Virus record (IMG/VR): IMGVR_UViG_3300009034_000017
Coordinates: 1-64,000 of that record
Direction: 5' to 3' (one strand)
Length of the DNA stretch: 64,000 nt
Source: a virus
Shown: piece after piece, positions 1-8,016 of the stretch
How positions within the stretch are numbered: the stretch's first letter is position 1
How the letters are laid out: each line of letters begins with the position of its first letter
The notes under the pieces: generated by a model
What the model was told of the DNA's origin: nothing
The model's database searches: none
Seen by the model: the letters and a program-made list of their open reading frames with translations, nothing else
Program-made: the position numbers and the translations under genes

Positions 1-2
1 AA

Positions 3-356
3 ACCGACTTAACTGGCGCAAGTGAAGATTATTGGTATGTGAAAATAACCCCCGGGACAGCGGGGACTGATTGGGAACTCATTGAGTACGTAGCGGGGAC
101 CCCAACACAGCGGGCCAGTGGTGATGTGGATTGGTCAGTTTCAACTGCCTATGCCATTCGCGCCATTTGTGACGGGCAGGATATTGTTTGCTTGGCCGAT
201 GGCGGAGACAAGATTAGCTACGCATCGGCGACTTCTGGGGAAACGGCGACGAGCTTTGGGCTACGGGATGAAGGCAATGCTAACATGACATTTGACAATG
301 TGGCTTTGTTTGCTAGGACGAGCACCGTTTACGATGCTACGTTGGATAGTGTGTAG
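3..356 (+). CDS. C-terminal part of a lectin-like structural protein (partial)
   Basis: The frame is open from the left edge of the window, so only the last 117 codons are present; the GTG at 39 lies inside it and need not be a start. The visible part alternates polar and hydrophobic strands (TDWELIEY; closing strand MTFDNVALFAR), as concanavalin/LamG-like modules of phage structural proteins do. Lying just before the head-tail connector genes, it may decorate the capsid. The fold call rests on pattern only. Confidence 0.55.
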   Translation, partial: TDLTGASEDYWYVKITPGTAGTDWELIEYVAGTPTQRASGDVDWSVSTAYAIRAICDGQDIVCLADGGDKISYASATSGETATSFGLRDEGNANMTFDNVALFARTSTVYDATLDSV

Positions 357-365
357 GAGGGAGAC

Positions 366-620
366 ATGGCAAAATGGCAGGCCGCCATTGTGGGGCCATG
401 GGTAACTGACCCTGATGGGCAAAAGAGCAAAAAGCTATCGCGGGACTACGCAGGGTTGTTTATCAGCGATATAACGGGCCAACCCAGCGAGAATGTTACC
501 CCTAATCCCAACCTAGTAACTGTGCTGGTAACGTGTGAGGCGGCGGTTTTGGAGCAGATAGAAGCAAACAGCACGTACTTCATCCAGTATGCAGAGGAGA
601 TTGTGGAGGAGACGTTGTAA
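366..620 (+). CDS. small late protein of unknown function
   Basis: An 84-residue protein with a strong ribosome binding site (GGAGGGAGAC) just before its ATG. It sits between the structural protein ending at 356 and the connector genes, where small head-completion or capsid-accessory proteins are common. I do not recognise a family. The stop shares a base with the next start (TAATG), implying coupled translation. Confidence 0.75.
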   Translation: MAKWQAAIVGPWVTDPDGQKSKKLSRDYAGLFISDITGQPSENVTPNPNLVTVLVTCEAAVLEQIEANSTYFIQYAEEIVEETL

Positions 621-817
621 TGCCCAAATCTAAACCCAAGAATGGCATGCCGCCACAAAGCGAATTCGGCCAGCTCAGAGCATATCTGGCTCAGAATGGT
701 GTATCCCAAGAACAAATCAGGGCTGTCATCGGCACTGGGGCGCGTGGGCGTAGTAGAAACGAAATCGCACAGATATTGAGAGACTGGTTTAAGACTTTAC
801 CGAAGGGAACTGGATAG
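620..817 (+). CDS. small basic late protein, possible helix-turn-helix
   Basis: A 65-residue, lysine/arginine-rich protein. Residues 13-60 could form helices (FGQLRAYLAQNG, EEQ-type turn, RNEIAQILRDWF) resembling a small DNA-binding or head-tail adaptor domain, but no family is recognised. Both ends overlap neighbours: TAATG with the preceding gene and TAGTG with the GTG start of the connector gene, so the three are translationally coupled. Confidence 0.7.
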   Translation: MPKSKPKNGMPPQSEFGQLRAYLAQNGVSQEQIRAVIGTGARGRSRNEIAQILRDWFKTLPKGTG

Positions 818-1644
818 TGGCAGAAAGAAGCTATCGTCGCTACATTAGTCGTGAACAGTGCAAAAGAGCCTATGCTGAAATGACCCCGCTGGTAACTGAG
901 AAGGATACCAAGCTTGATGCCATGATTGATTCCGCGTCCCGCTGGATTGAGGAAGCAACTCGCACCTTCTTCTATCCCGTCATTGAAACGCGGTACTATG
1001 ATCATCCGGATGATGCTACTATCCTGAAATTTGACCAGTGGCTGCTCAGTGTAACAACCTTTACTACCAGCAATGGCGATGAGACAGTATCGTCGGACGA
1101 TTACTTTCTAATGTGTGGCAAGACCTATAACATTGCGCCCTATGACCGCATTGTGATGAAGTCGGACGGCGATAGAACTACTCTGCTATATTCTGGCACA
1201 GTGCAACAAGCCAACGCCATCACAGGGGCTTGGGGTTATTGCAATGACTATGTGAACACGGGCACTACCCTTGGCGCAGCCATCACTTCTACCACTACTA
1301 CCACAGTAACAGTGGCCGACGGTACAGCCATTGAAGTGGGATGGTTGCTCGTAATTGATGATGAACAAATGTTCGTGTCCAACATTAGCGATAACACCTT
1401 GACAGTAGTGCGCGACCAGGGCGGCACTGATGCGGCGGAACACGACAACAGCACAGCGGTTTACCGCTATGTGCCACCGCATGACATTGAGGCTCTGTGT
1501 GGAATATTGGTGGCAAGGCTCTTCCACCGAGGCAGCACGTCATGGGCTGATACCGTGGGGGCACCTGAGCGAGGAGTGATCTTTGTAAAAGAAGCCCCGT
1601 CTGAAGCCAGGGCTATCATAGAACGCTATAAACGCCGTTGGTAA
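817..1644 (+). CDS. head-tail connector (gp6/gp15-like adaptor) with an inserted beta domain
   Basis: A 275-residue protein starting at a GTG that overlaps the previous stop. The N-terminal helical part (about 1-50, with MIDSASRWIEEATRTFF) and the C-terminal helices (about 228-275, HDIEALCGILVARLFHRG) are the pattern of HK97 gp6/SPP1 gp15-type adaptors that join the portal to the neck. The middle, about residues 125-220, is a Thr/Val-rich beta segment absent from short adaptors and may be a surface-exposed insertion. Gene order supports the role; the exact subfamily is not certain. Confidence 0.7.
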   Translation: MAERSYRRYISREQCKRAYAEMTPLVTEKDTKLDAMIDSASRWIEEATRTFFYPVIETRYYDHPDDATILKFDQWLLSVTTFTTSNGDETVSSDDYFLMCGKTYNIAPYDRIVMKSDGDRTTLLYSGTVQQANAITGAWGYCNDYVNTGTTLGAAITSTTTTTVTVADGTAIEVGWLLVIDDEQMFVSNISDNTLTVVRDQGGTDAAEHDNSTAVYRYVPPHDIEALCGILVARLFHRGSTSWADTVGAPERGVIFVKEAPSEARAIIERYKRRW

Positions 1645-1653
1645 ATGGCTGCT

Positions 1654-2562
1654 TTATACTTGTATGCCACTAATAGCCTTGGTGATTGTATCAATACATA
1701 TATCCATGTCTTGTTTAATCTCAGCATCAGTAAAACGCAATACATGCCAGCCTAGCTTGGTTAAAGCAATGTCTTTTCTGGCATCTCGCTCCTGGGCTCT
1801 TGGCAAGTTATGCCAATAAGCACCATCGCATTCCACGACAAGCCAAAAGAGAGGGAGAGCAAAATCTACTACCATGCGGTCTATAGCATATTGTTCCAGA
1901 AACAGCCATTGGCGCTTCAATAATGCTTCACGCATGGCAATCTCAATGTTAGTAGGGGATTGCATGGCAGTACATTGATATGATCCGTGGCATTGGCGGG
2001 AACAGAAACGCGACCTATCTGCTCTTGCGGGAATAACATGAAAGGTCTTGCCGCACCATTCGCATATCTTAATTATCTTGGGTTTCCACAGCGAGCTGGC
2101 AGGGCCAGATGGGTGGCAACTAGTATAGGCACATTCATACGAACAATATTTGCGATTTTGGGAAGGATAGCCCTGGAATCTCTTCCCGCAGGCGGGGCAA
2201 ATATGATGGCTTCTCTTTCTCTGAGCAAGCCCAGAACATTTTCGGGAACAATACTTTCGACGCTTGACTCGGCTAGGCGTTACCCTGAATTCGCCGCCAC
2301 AATATTGGCAGATCATAGTAACTCTATTGGTCGCGTTGCGGAATTTATAGTTGCATTCTGGCGAACAACATCTTTGGGGCCGACGAGTTGTTGGTGGAAT
2401 AAATGTCTTGCCGCAACAAGCGCAGGCTACTTGCCGAGCCGCTATCCGTTTTGCTACCGCGGCATCAAAACACTGCCTTGAGCAATATTTGGATGTTTTT
2501 GCCTCACTGGGTATTCTAGTATAAGGCTTGCCACAGAATTGGCAACTTAGGTGAACTGGCAT
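1654..2562 (-). CDS. zinc-finger DUF559/Vsr-like endonuclease, probable homing endonuclease
   Basis: This 302-residue protein lies on the opposite strand inside the late operon. Residues 1-195 hold five repeats of the form CxxC(G)-x(15-20)-C(S)xxC, for example CQFCGKPY...YCSRQC and CEWCGKTF...FCSRQC, each a likely zinc finger. The C-terminal 100 residues match a DUF559/Vsr-like PD-(D/E)XK nuclease: VDFALP, VVECDGAYWH and RDARKD, then GWHVLRF. The ATG at 2562 is chosen over an upstream ATG because GAAAGGA precedes it and because the promoter at 2585-2612 would cut through a longer reading. EDxHD-type free-standing homing endonucleases have this architecture. It is probably a mobile intergenic insertion. 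Confidence 0.8.
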   Translation of the reverse strand: MPVHLSCQFCGKPYTRIPSEAKTSKYCSRQCFDAAVAKRIAARQVACACCGKTFIPPTTRRPQRCCSPECNYKFRNATNRVTMICQYCGGEFRVTPSRVKRRKYCSRKCSGLAQRKRSHHICPACGKRFQGYPSQNRKYCSYECAYTSCHPSGPASSLWKPKIIKICEWCGKTFHVIPARADRSRFCSRQCHGSYQCTAMQSPTNIEIAMREALLKRQWLFLEQYAIDRMVVDFALPLFWLVVECDGAYWHNLPRAQERDARKDIALTKLGWHVLRFTDAEIKQDMDICIDTITKAISGIQV

Positions 2563-2584
2563 AATCGTTTTCCTTTCAAGGTAT

Positions 2585-2612
2585 AGTATATACGATTCTG
2601 GAAGAATGTCAA
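2585..2612 (-). promoter_or_regulatory. sigma-70 promoter of the endonuclease gene
   Basis: On the minus strand TTGACA (2607-2612) and TATACT (2585-2590) are separated by 16 bp, 23 bp upstream of the endonuclease ATG. It gives the inserted gene its own transcription against the direction of the late operon. Confidence 0.75.
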
Positions 2613-2630
2613 GTAGGCAGAGGAAACTCA

Positions 2631-3098
2631 ATGGCATCTACAGTAACAATTGAAGTTAGGGGCCTAGACATATTACAGCAAAAGTTCAAGGCCGCGCCCG
2701 CCCTTATCCAGAAACATGGTCGCCCTGCATTGAAGAAAGCTGCTAAGTTTACCAAGGATGCTTTGCGAAGTTATACACAGACAGCACCCCCTAAGCCCAG
2801 AGATAGCAAATATGTCCGCACCTTCACCCTGAAGCGATCTATTCGCTATAAGACCAAGGCGCTCAAGCGAGGGCTAGAAGCTGTAGTGTATGCCGATCCC
2901 GCCATCGCTGATTATGCCCACAAAGTCATCGGGCATGGGACGCAAGAAGGCGGGGGGCAACCGCCCCACTCTGAGCGCTGGTGGACTGATAAGACCACTG
3001 CTGAGGCTGTAGCACCTATCATTGAGAAGTATTTCGCGGAAGCCATAGCGAATGTAGCAAAAGAGCTGGGACAAGCAACACCTTATTACTCATTCTAA
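2631..3098 (+). CDS. HK97 gp10-like neck/head-tail joining protein
   Basis: A 155-residue basic protein. The start GLDILQQKFKAAPALIQKHG, the run of lysine-rich helix (ALKKAAKFTKDALR), and a beta section ending in a positively charged helix resemble the HK97 gp10 family of head-closure/tail-completion proteins. It was presumably adjacent to the connector gene before the endonuclease insertion: the late series resumes here with its own AGAGGAAA ribosome binding site. About 155 residues is usual for the family. Confidence 0.72.
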   Translation: MASTVTIEVRGLDILQQKFKAAPALIQKHGRPALKKAAKFTKDALRSYTQTAPPKPRDSKYVRTFTLKRSIRYKTKALKRGLEAVVYADPAIADYAHKVIGHGTQEGGGQPPHSERWWTDKTTAEAVAPIIEKYFAEAIANVAKELGQATPYYSF

Positions 3099-3107
3099 GG
3101 ATTTGAT

Positions 3108-3530
3108 ATGGCCGGCGAGCTAGATGATTGCATAGATGCAGTTGCAAGCTTGTTAGACGAGATAACCACATACACGCAGGTACACAAACGAGAACCCGAC
3201 CAGGTGACTACCAAATGCGAGGTTGCCGTGCTGATGGACACGGGTACCCACGGGCAGGCCGGGATGAGCTTGCACCGTCAGAGCCACATGTTGTTGCTGC
3301 GCACTTATATGCCAATAGGAGCCTACCCGGATGGGCCGGAAGATACAATTAGGTTGTTGTGGAACTTGCTCATTGACAAATTCAACTTGCATGTCACACT
3401 GGACGGAACGGCAACCCGAAGCAATCTTGAAAGTTACACTACAGGATATATGAATATTGCCGGTGTTATTTGTCGCATCATGGATGCTGCCCTAGAAGTG
3501 ATGATCGTTGTAGCAACAGCGTATGAGTGA
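3108..3530 (+). CDS. probable tail terminator / tail completion protein
   Basis: A 140-residue protein directly after the gp10-like gene and before the tail tube genes, the usual slot of the tail terminator. N-terminal helix DDCIDAVASLLDEI is followed by alternating strands and a closing hydrophobic strand (DAALEVMIVVATAY), consistent with the ferredoxin-like alpha/beta fold of terminator proteins. The call is mainly positional. Confidence 0.55.
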   Translation: MAGELDDCIDAVASLLDEITTYTQVHKREPDQVTTKCEVAVLMDTGTHGQAGMSLHRQSHMLLLRTYMPIGAYPDGPEDTIRLLWNLLIDKFNLHVTLDGTATRSNLESYTTGYMNIAGVICRIMDAALEVMIVVATAYE

Positions 3531-3538
3531 GGTGAAAT

Positions 3539-3748
3539 ATGCAACAAAGTATGCACGAATTGCTGCCAGAAATGGCGTGGCAGGTAGGGGTATTGAAAAG
3601 GCTTGATAGAATCATTGAGCTATTGGGAAGCATAGAGGCTGGCCTGTCTATCAAATTGGAAGTACCCGTTGATGTTGACCCAGCTATCTTTGATGATATT
3701 ATAGACTGGGAATCAACAGACGTAACAGATTATGTGAGTATGCAATAG
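3539..3748 (+). CDS. small late protein of unknown function
   Basis: A 69-residue acidic protein between the terminator-like gene and the tail tube genes, with a GAGGTGAAAT ribosome binding region. The first half is helical (MAWQVGVLKRLDRIIELLGSI) and could oligomerise; the rest is acidic. No family recognised. Confidence 0.65.
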   Translation: MQQSMHELLPEMAWQVGVLKRLDRIIELLGSIEAGLSIKLEVPVDVDPAIFDDIIDWESTDVTDYVSMQ

Positions 3749-3759
3749 GAGGTCTAATT

Positions 3760-4614
3760 ATGGCTAATCTAGTAGGAACTTGTTTCGGTGTCGTGGAGTT
3801 TCCGCAGGGGACAACCGTGCCAGGGCTCACCGTTACTACGGGGGGGGCTGATTACCTTCGGTTTCATCTCTTCCCTGCCTCTGACGGTTTCGGCGGCCCG
3901 GTGGTTTATCCTGAGAAGATCAAATCTAGGCCGGAACTAACTGTCAGCGGCTATCTATCCAGCGGTGTCATCAGTACCATTAGTGGTATGTGCGGATGCG
4001 GCGCGGCTGCTGATTTCACTGCTCTACGCACACCGTCTGCCGCAGTCATAGACTACGGCGATACAATCACGGGGGGCTTTACGACAACTGGATGTGTTGG
4101 CACAAGGCTGACCATCACAGGGCGTCCCAACGAGTTGGTGGAATTCACGCTGGATTGCTTTGGGCTGACAACCGCTGCTGGCGCTGTGTCGGCGTACACT
4201 GTTGCAGATACGGTGTTCTTTCCCTTCGAGCGGGGTACCCACGGTATCGGGGCTGATACCTTGCTGGGATTCACCCTGACTTTCGACACAGGATATGTCC
4301 CCGTCTACGCAATGGACGGGCTTGCTGAGACTGGGTACGCCGCGATAGGGGAAAGCGGGGCGAACGTCACGCTGGAACTTGTGCTTGCCCACAATACCAC
4401 GTCCTATACTACAGAATATGGCAAATATACCGGTGTCACGGCGGTAAATCCAGTCATTGTGGTGACAGGCAGCGATGACACTGCGACCTGCACGATTGAC
4501 GTGGACGGCTATTACACGGCGTGGGGCTTCCCTGGTGATGTTGACGGCCTGATAGTGCATACCGCCACTGTTACTGGGCACATCGCAACTACTACCTTGC
4601 TTCAAATATCATAG
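3760..4614 (+). CDS. major tail tube protein, copy 1
   Basis: A 284-residue beta-rich protein, paralogous over its whole length to the next gene. Shared blocks are GxFTTTGCxGTRL, GRPNELVxF, FFPFERGT, DTLLGFTxTF, LAHNxTSYxTEYG and GYYTxW. Two large beta-sheet proteins just upstream of a G/GT-type chaperone pair is the position of the tail tube in siphophages. A well-placed GGAGG precedes the ATG. Which copy builds the tube shaft is unknown; one may be a minor or decorating subunit. Confidence 0.65.
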   Translation: MANLVGTCFGVVEFPQGTTVPGLTVTTGGADYLRFHLFPASDGFGGPVVYPEKIKSRPELTVSGYLSSGVISTISGMCGCGAAADFTALRTPSAAVIDYGDTITGGFTTTGCVGTRLTITGRPNELVEFTLDCFGLTTAAGAVSAYTVADTVFFPFERGTHGIGADTLLGFTLTFDTGYVPVYAMDGLAETGYAAIGESGANVTLELVLAHNTTSYTTEYGKYTGVTAVNPVIVVTGSDDTATCTIDVDGYYTAWGFPGDVDGLIVHTATVTGHIATTTLLQIS

Positions 4615-4623
4615 GGAGGGTTA

Positions 4624-5472
4624 ATGACTACTCTCGGCCCTACCTGTTTCTCGGTTGTGTCAGTTGGCGGAACAGCGCAGCAAGGCAGCGTCCTGACGCG
4701 GGCCAACGCAACCTATCACCGTTACCATATTTATGATAACGAGACCACGGGATACAGCGCCATAGTTTCCAAGCCCGGCGACATGAATGATATGCCGCAA
4801 CTTACTTGGTCAGGGTATCTGACCGCCGCCAATAAGTCTACCATCGCGGGGCTGTGTGCCCTTAGCAGCACACCTGATTTCAGCGCCAGTCTTGTATCTA
4901 GCATCAGCAAGAAGACTGTCATCTATGGCGACACACAGGTAGGAGCCTTCTCAACCACGGGATGCTTTGGGACTAGGTTGCAAATCAGTGGGCGGCCCAA
5001 CGAACTCGTTCGCTTCTCGGTGGATATGATAGGCAGTACTACGACCAAGACGACCGTATCCGCTGCCGCCATCACCGACGTGGAGTTCTTCCCGTTTGAG
5101 AGGGGGACGCAAACCTTCAACGATGATACCCTGTTGGGTTTCACCATCACCTTTAACGCGGGCTTTTATCCGCGCTTTTCCATGGATGCCTCAACGGGAT
5201 ATAGCGGTGTCAGCGAGGGGATGCACTCACTGATTGCCGAATTCGTGCTGGCTCACAACTCCACATCATACAGCACGGAATACGGCAGGTATAGCGCGCT
5301 TACAAGGGTTGACCCGACGATCACCCTGATCGGGACGCAGGGATCAACGTGTGTCATCGCCTTGGGCGGGTATTATACGGATTGGCAATATGGGGATTTT
5401 GAGGGAATAATGACGGCGCGAGCTATCCTATCAGGGGTCTATGGCGGCGGCAGGATGATTTCAATAAATTAG
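4624..5472 (+). CDS. major tail tube protein, copy 2
   Basis: A 282-residue tandem paralog of the preceding gene, only 9 bp downstream and preceded by GGGAGGG. It keeps the same ordered motifs (YGDTxxGxFSTTGCFGTRL, GRPNELVRF, FFPFERGT, TSYSTEYGRY, GGYYTDW). Similar length and spread-out substitutions suggest an old duplication with both copies under selection, not a recent tandem error. Confidence 0.65.
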   Translation: MTTLGPTCFSVVSVGGTAQQGSVLTRANATYHRYHIYDNETTGYSAIVSKPGDMNDMPQLTWSGYLTAANKSTIAGLCALSSTPDFSASLVSSISKKTVIYGDTQVGAFSTTGCFGTRLQISGRPNELVRFSVDMIGSTTTKTTVSAAAITDVEFFPFERGTQTFNDDTLLGFTITFNAGFYPRFSMDASTGYSGVSEGMHSLIAEFVLAHNSTSYSTEYGRYSALTRVDPTITLIGTQGSTCVIALGGYYTDWQYGDFEGIMTARAILSGVYGGGRMISIN

Positions 5473-5502
5473 CAGGGCTAGAACAGAAAGGAGTCCAAGC
5501 AA

Positions 5503-5910
5503 ATGAGTAGGTTTATAACCAATCAGCAAACAAAGGTCATTCAAAGAGAATCATGGATTGAGGATGATGAGCATGTCACTATTCGTCGTTGGACAATAGG
5601 CCAAAGAGATAAAATGAATGCTTCGATGCGTCGTATTGCTGGGCAAATGGGCGAGATTCCAGAGGTTGTCATTCACGCGGCAATAGTCCCTGTGCTTATT
5701 GCGGGCGTAAGGGAATGGAATTTCAAGGACGAGCAGGGCAATTTAATCCCTGTCAACGAACATTGGATTTCGCGCCTTGATCCCGACGATGCAGACTTCA
5801 TCGCCACCGAGGTATACATCTTCAACGGGGGGGCGACCGAGGAGGAGCGCCAACAGTTTTTTCGCGGAACTGAAGGCAGTGATGCTGACGGGGGGGAAGT
5901 TGCCGCCTGA
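5503..5910 (+). CDS. tail assembly chaperone, short form (gpG-like)
   Basis: A 135-residue acidic protein placed between the tail tube and tape measure genes, where lambda-type gpG acts with gpGT to chaperone the tape measure. The reading ends at TGA 5908-5910, but an overlapping frame continues to 6103 and carries protein-like sequence. Two G7 runs and a T6 run lie in the overlap, so part of the ribosomes probably shift and make a longer form. Confidence 0.72.
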   Translation: MSRFITNQQTKVIQRESWIEDDEHVTIRRWTIGQRDKMNASMRRIAGQMGEIPEVVIHAAIVPVLIAGVREWNFKDEQGNLIPVNEHWISRLDPDDADFIATEVYIFNGGATEEERQQFFRGTEGSDADGGEVAA

Positions 5911-6103
5911 ACTCACGCCTATTGAAGTAATGCGGTATATGGGGGGATGGTCTTGTGAGGATTACGCGAATGCGCCCGAATATATCGTAGACCTCGCCAT
6001 TCTTGAAATGAACGCGGAGCGGTGGGCGGCGGAACAACGCCGAGAAAACCAGGGCACAGGCGCTAGGATGGTAGCCCGCCAGGGGAGATACGGCAGATTT
6101 TAG
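5777..6103 (+). CDS. tail assembly chaperone, T part of the frameshifted GT form
   Basis: This frame is offset +1 (equivalently -2) from the gpG-like gene. Downstream of 5888 it reads LTGGKLPPELTPIEVMRYMG, then a helical, charged tail ending at 6103, typical of the T extension. The listed start is only where the frame opens; no ribosome binding site precedes it, so it is expected to be made solely as an extension of the upstream protein, giving a fusion of about 200 residues if the shift occurs at the second G7. Confidence 0.65.
   Translation: MIPTMQTSSPPRYTSSTGGRPRRSANSFFAELKAVMLTGGKLPPELTPIEVMRYMGGWSCEDYANAPEYIVDLAILEMNAERWAAEQRRENQGTGARMVARQGRYGRF
5827..5897 (+). promoter_or_regulatory. 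candidate programmed frameshift region of the tail chaperone gene
   Basis: Within the overlap of the two frames lie C GGG GGG G at 5827-5833, TTT TTT C at 5857-5863 and C GGG GGG G at 5890-5896, all in phase with the upstream frame. Moving into the downstream frame needs a +1 or -2 step. A -2 slip on G-runs is known for the Mu-type G/GT pair; a +1 slip on UUU-C is also possible. The second G7 lies only 12 bp before the zero-frame stop. Confidence 0.5.
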
Positions 6104-6147
6104 TGGGCAGGCGGGGAGCTTGCCCATTGTAATTTAGGAGCAGATTG

Positions 6148-8016
6148 GTGGCCAATCAAGCAGTCGTGCAGATTCTCATAAAGGCGCGTGACGAGGCGAG
6201 TCGCGTCCTTGAGGGTGTCGCCGCGAGTGGTGACAGGCTGAATCTTGCCCTGAGTGCCATTGGCGCGGCTGGAATGGCCGTGGCTACCAAACTGACACTG
6301 ACTGCCGCCCGTACCGAGGAACTGGGCGTGGTAGTGGAAGCTATGGGCAGGGCTCATGGATATTCAGTTGAGAAGATAGCCCTTCTTGAGGAAAGCCTAA
6401 AACGAATGGGCATTAGAACTCAGGCAGCGCGACTTCTTACTGCTCAATTGATTGGCTCACAGGTCGGCCTGGCCCGTGCTACAGATATTGCCCGGGCCGC
6501 GCAGGACTTAGCAACATTGGGCGCTGTAGAAAGTTCCGAGGCGGCTGCCGACCTTGCTTACTCCATTGCCTCTTTGCAGCCTCGGTTGCTCAGAAAATAC
6601 CGCATTTATATTAGCCTAGTGAATGTCTATCGTAAAGCCGCTCAAGAACTGGACAAAAACATTCTCGCCTTAACAGAAACAGAAAAACGGCAAGCCTTCC
6701 TAAATGCTGTTTTAGAGGAGGCTGCCCGATATGCCAATCTCTATGAAACTGCTATGACTACGGCAGGAAAGTTGATACGCTCCATGCCGCGGTATGTAGA
6801 AGAATTGGCCAATGAATTCGGCGAACATTTGTTGCCCATACTCAAGGGCACTATAGTTACAATTCAGGACACTATCGCTTGGCTTACAGCCCTGCCTGAT
6901 CCTCTGCAATCTGCAATGATGTATACGGTGGCATTGGGTGGGGCCTTCCTAGTTTTAAGGTCAACCATTGCTACGTTCGTGCCTATGCTTCTGAACGCTA
7001 TTATGAGCTTTACCGGGCTGAAAACAGCGTTGTTGGCTGTAGGACTTGCCGCGTTGGAAATGCCGGGGATACTTGCAGCCATAACCGTGGCTTTGGGGTA
7101 TGGCATAGTGAAGTTCAAAGAGATAGAGCGCACTGCGAAGGATAAAGAGAAAGCAATTATATCACTCACCAAGACCTATGACCGCTATCGGGAAAAGATG
7201 ATTGATATGCTTGAGGTCGAGGGTAGAATTACCAAGGGGGCAGCCATATACGCTCGTGCCAGCGATGATTTGCTGGGCGGGCTGATAAAAACACAGGAAG
7301 AGTTTAAGGAAGCCAAGATAGGTATTGAGGGTTATGATATGGCCATTAGGGCGGTCCCTGGCAGCCTTGAGGGCTTCAATAATATGCTGAAGCAAGTGGG
7401 AAAAACTGTGGCACAACAACGTACTGTGATGGAGGGGTTGGCCTCGGCAATGCTCATACCGATGACGCTGGCCTATTCGGATGCCGAGCGCGCCACCGAG
7501 CAATACCACGGGAATGTGCTGACTATGGAGCGTCGCAAAGCCTACTTGCAAGAGCAACTGATGAAGAAAGGGTATGATGATGCCTTAGTGGCTGAAATAG
7601 AGGGGATCAACAAACAGATTCACGAGGCAGAAAGAGGGCAACAGGAAATGGAGCGGATATTCCGGCGGCAAATTGCCATGATGGCCGTTACCGCCTTGCA
7701 ACAAATTCTGCCACCGGTGGAAGCGCTACAGGCTGGGATAGAGTTGTTGGGACGAGCACAAATAATCAGCCCTGCCACGCTGGGGGCAGGACGGGGTCTA
7801 ATAGGGGAATTGGGACGGGTGCAGACTGGCCAAATAACGGGCATGGAATTCGCAGAAAGGGCGGGAGGGATTCTTGCTCCAACACCCACTGGCGCACCAG
7901 CGGGTGGCGTTAGTGTCGTCATCGGCAACCTCTATGGCACGGACAGAACGGCTGCCACTAAATTCGGGCAACAGATAGGGCGGGATTTGTTATCATTGGG
8001 AGTGAGGACACGATAA
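6148..8016 (+). CDS. tape measure protein
   Basis: A 622-residue helical protein that sets tail length and occupies the tube lumen. It follows the chaperone pair and precedes the hub. Helical repeats fill the first 300 residues, a hydrophobic block near residues 260-320 (ALGGAFLVLRSTIATFVPML and AAITVALGYGIVKF) is typical of the membrane-interacting part, and coiled-coil segments follow. A TTG at 6145 is in frame, but the GTG at 6148 is better spaced from AGGAG at 6136-6140. The modest length implies a short tail. Confidence 0.85.
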   Translation: MANQAVVQILIKARDEASRVLEGVAASGDRLNLALSAIGAAGMAVATKLTLTAARTEELGVVVEAMGRAHGYSVEKIALLEESLKRMGIRTQAARLLTAQLIGSQVGLARATDIARAAQDLATLGAVESSEAAADLAYSIASLQPRLLRKYRIYISLVNVYRKAAQELDKNILALTETEKRQAFLNAVLEEAARYANLYETAMTTAGKLIRSMPRYVEELANEFGEHLLPILKGTIVTIQDTIAWLTALPDPLQSAMMYTVALGGAFLVLRSTIATFVPMLLNAIMSFTGLKTALLAVGLAALEMPGILAAITVALGYGIVKFKEIERTAKDKEKAIISLTKTYDRYREKMIDMLEVEGRITKGAAIYARASDDLLGGLIKTQEEFKEAKIGIEGYDMAIRAVPGSLEGFNNMLKQVGKTVAQQRTVMEGLASAMLIPMTLAYSDAERATEQYHGNVLTMERRKAYLQEQLMKKGYDDALVAEIEGINKQIHEAERGQQEMERIFRRQIAMMAVTALQQILPPVEALQAGIELLGRAQIISPATLGAGRGLIGELGRVQTGQITGMEFAERAGGILAPTPTGAPAGGVSVVIGNLYGTDRTAATKFGQQIGRDLLSLGVRTR

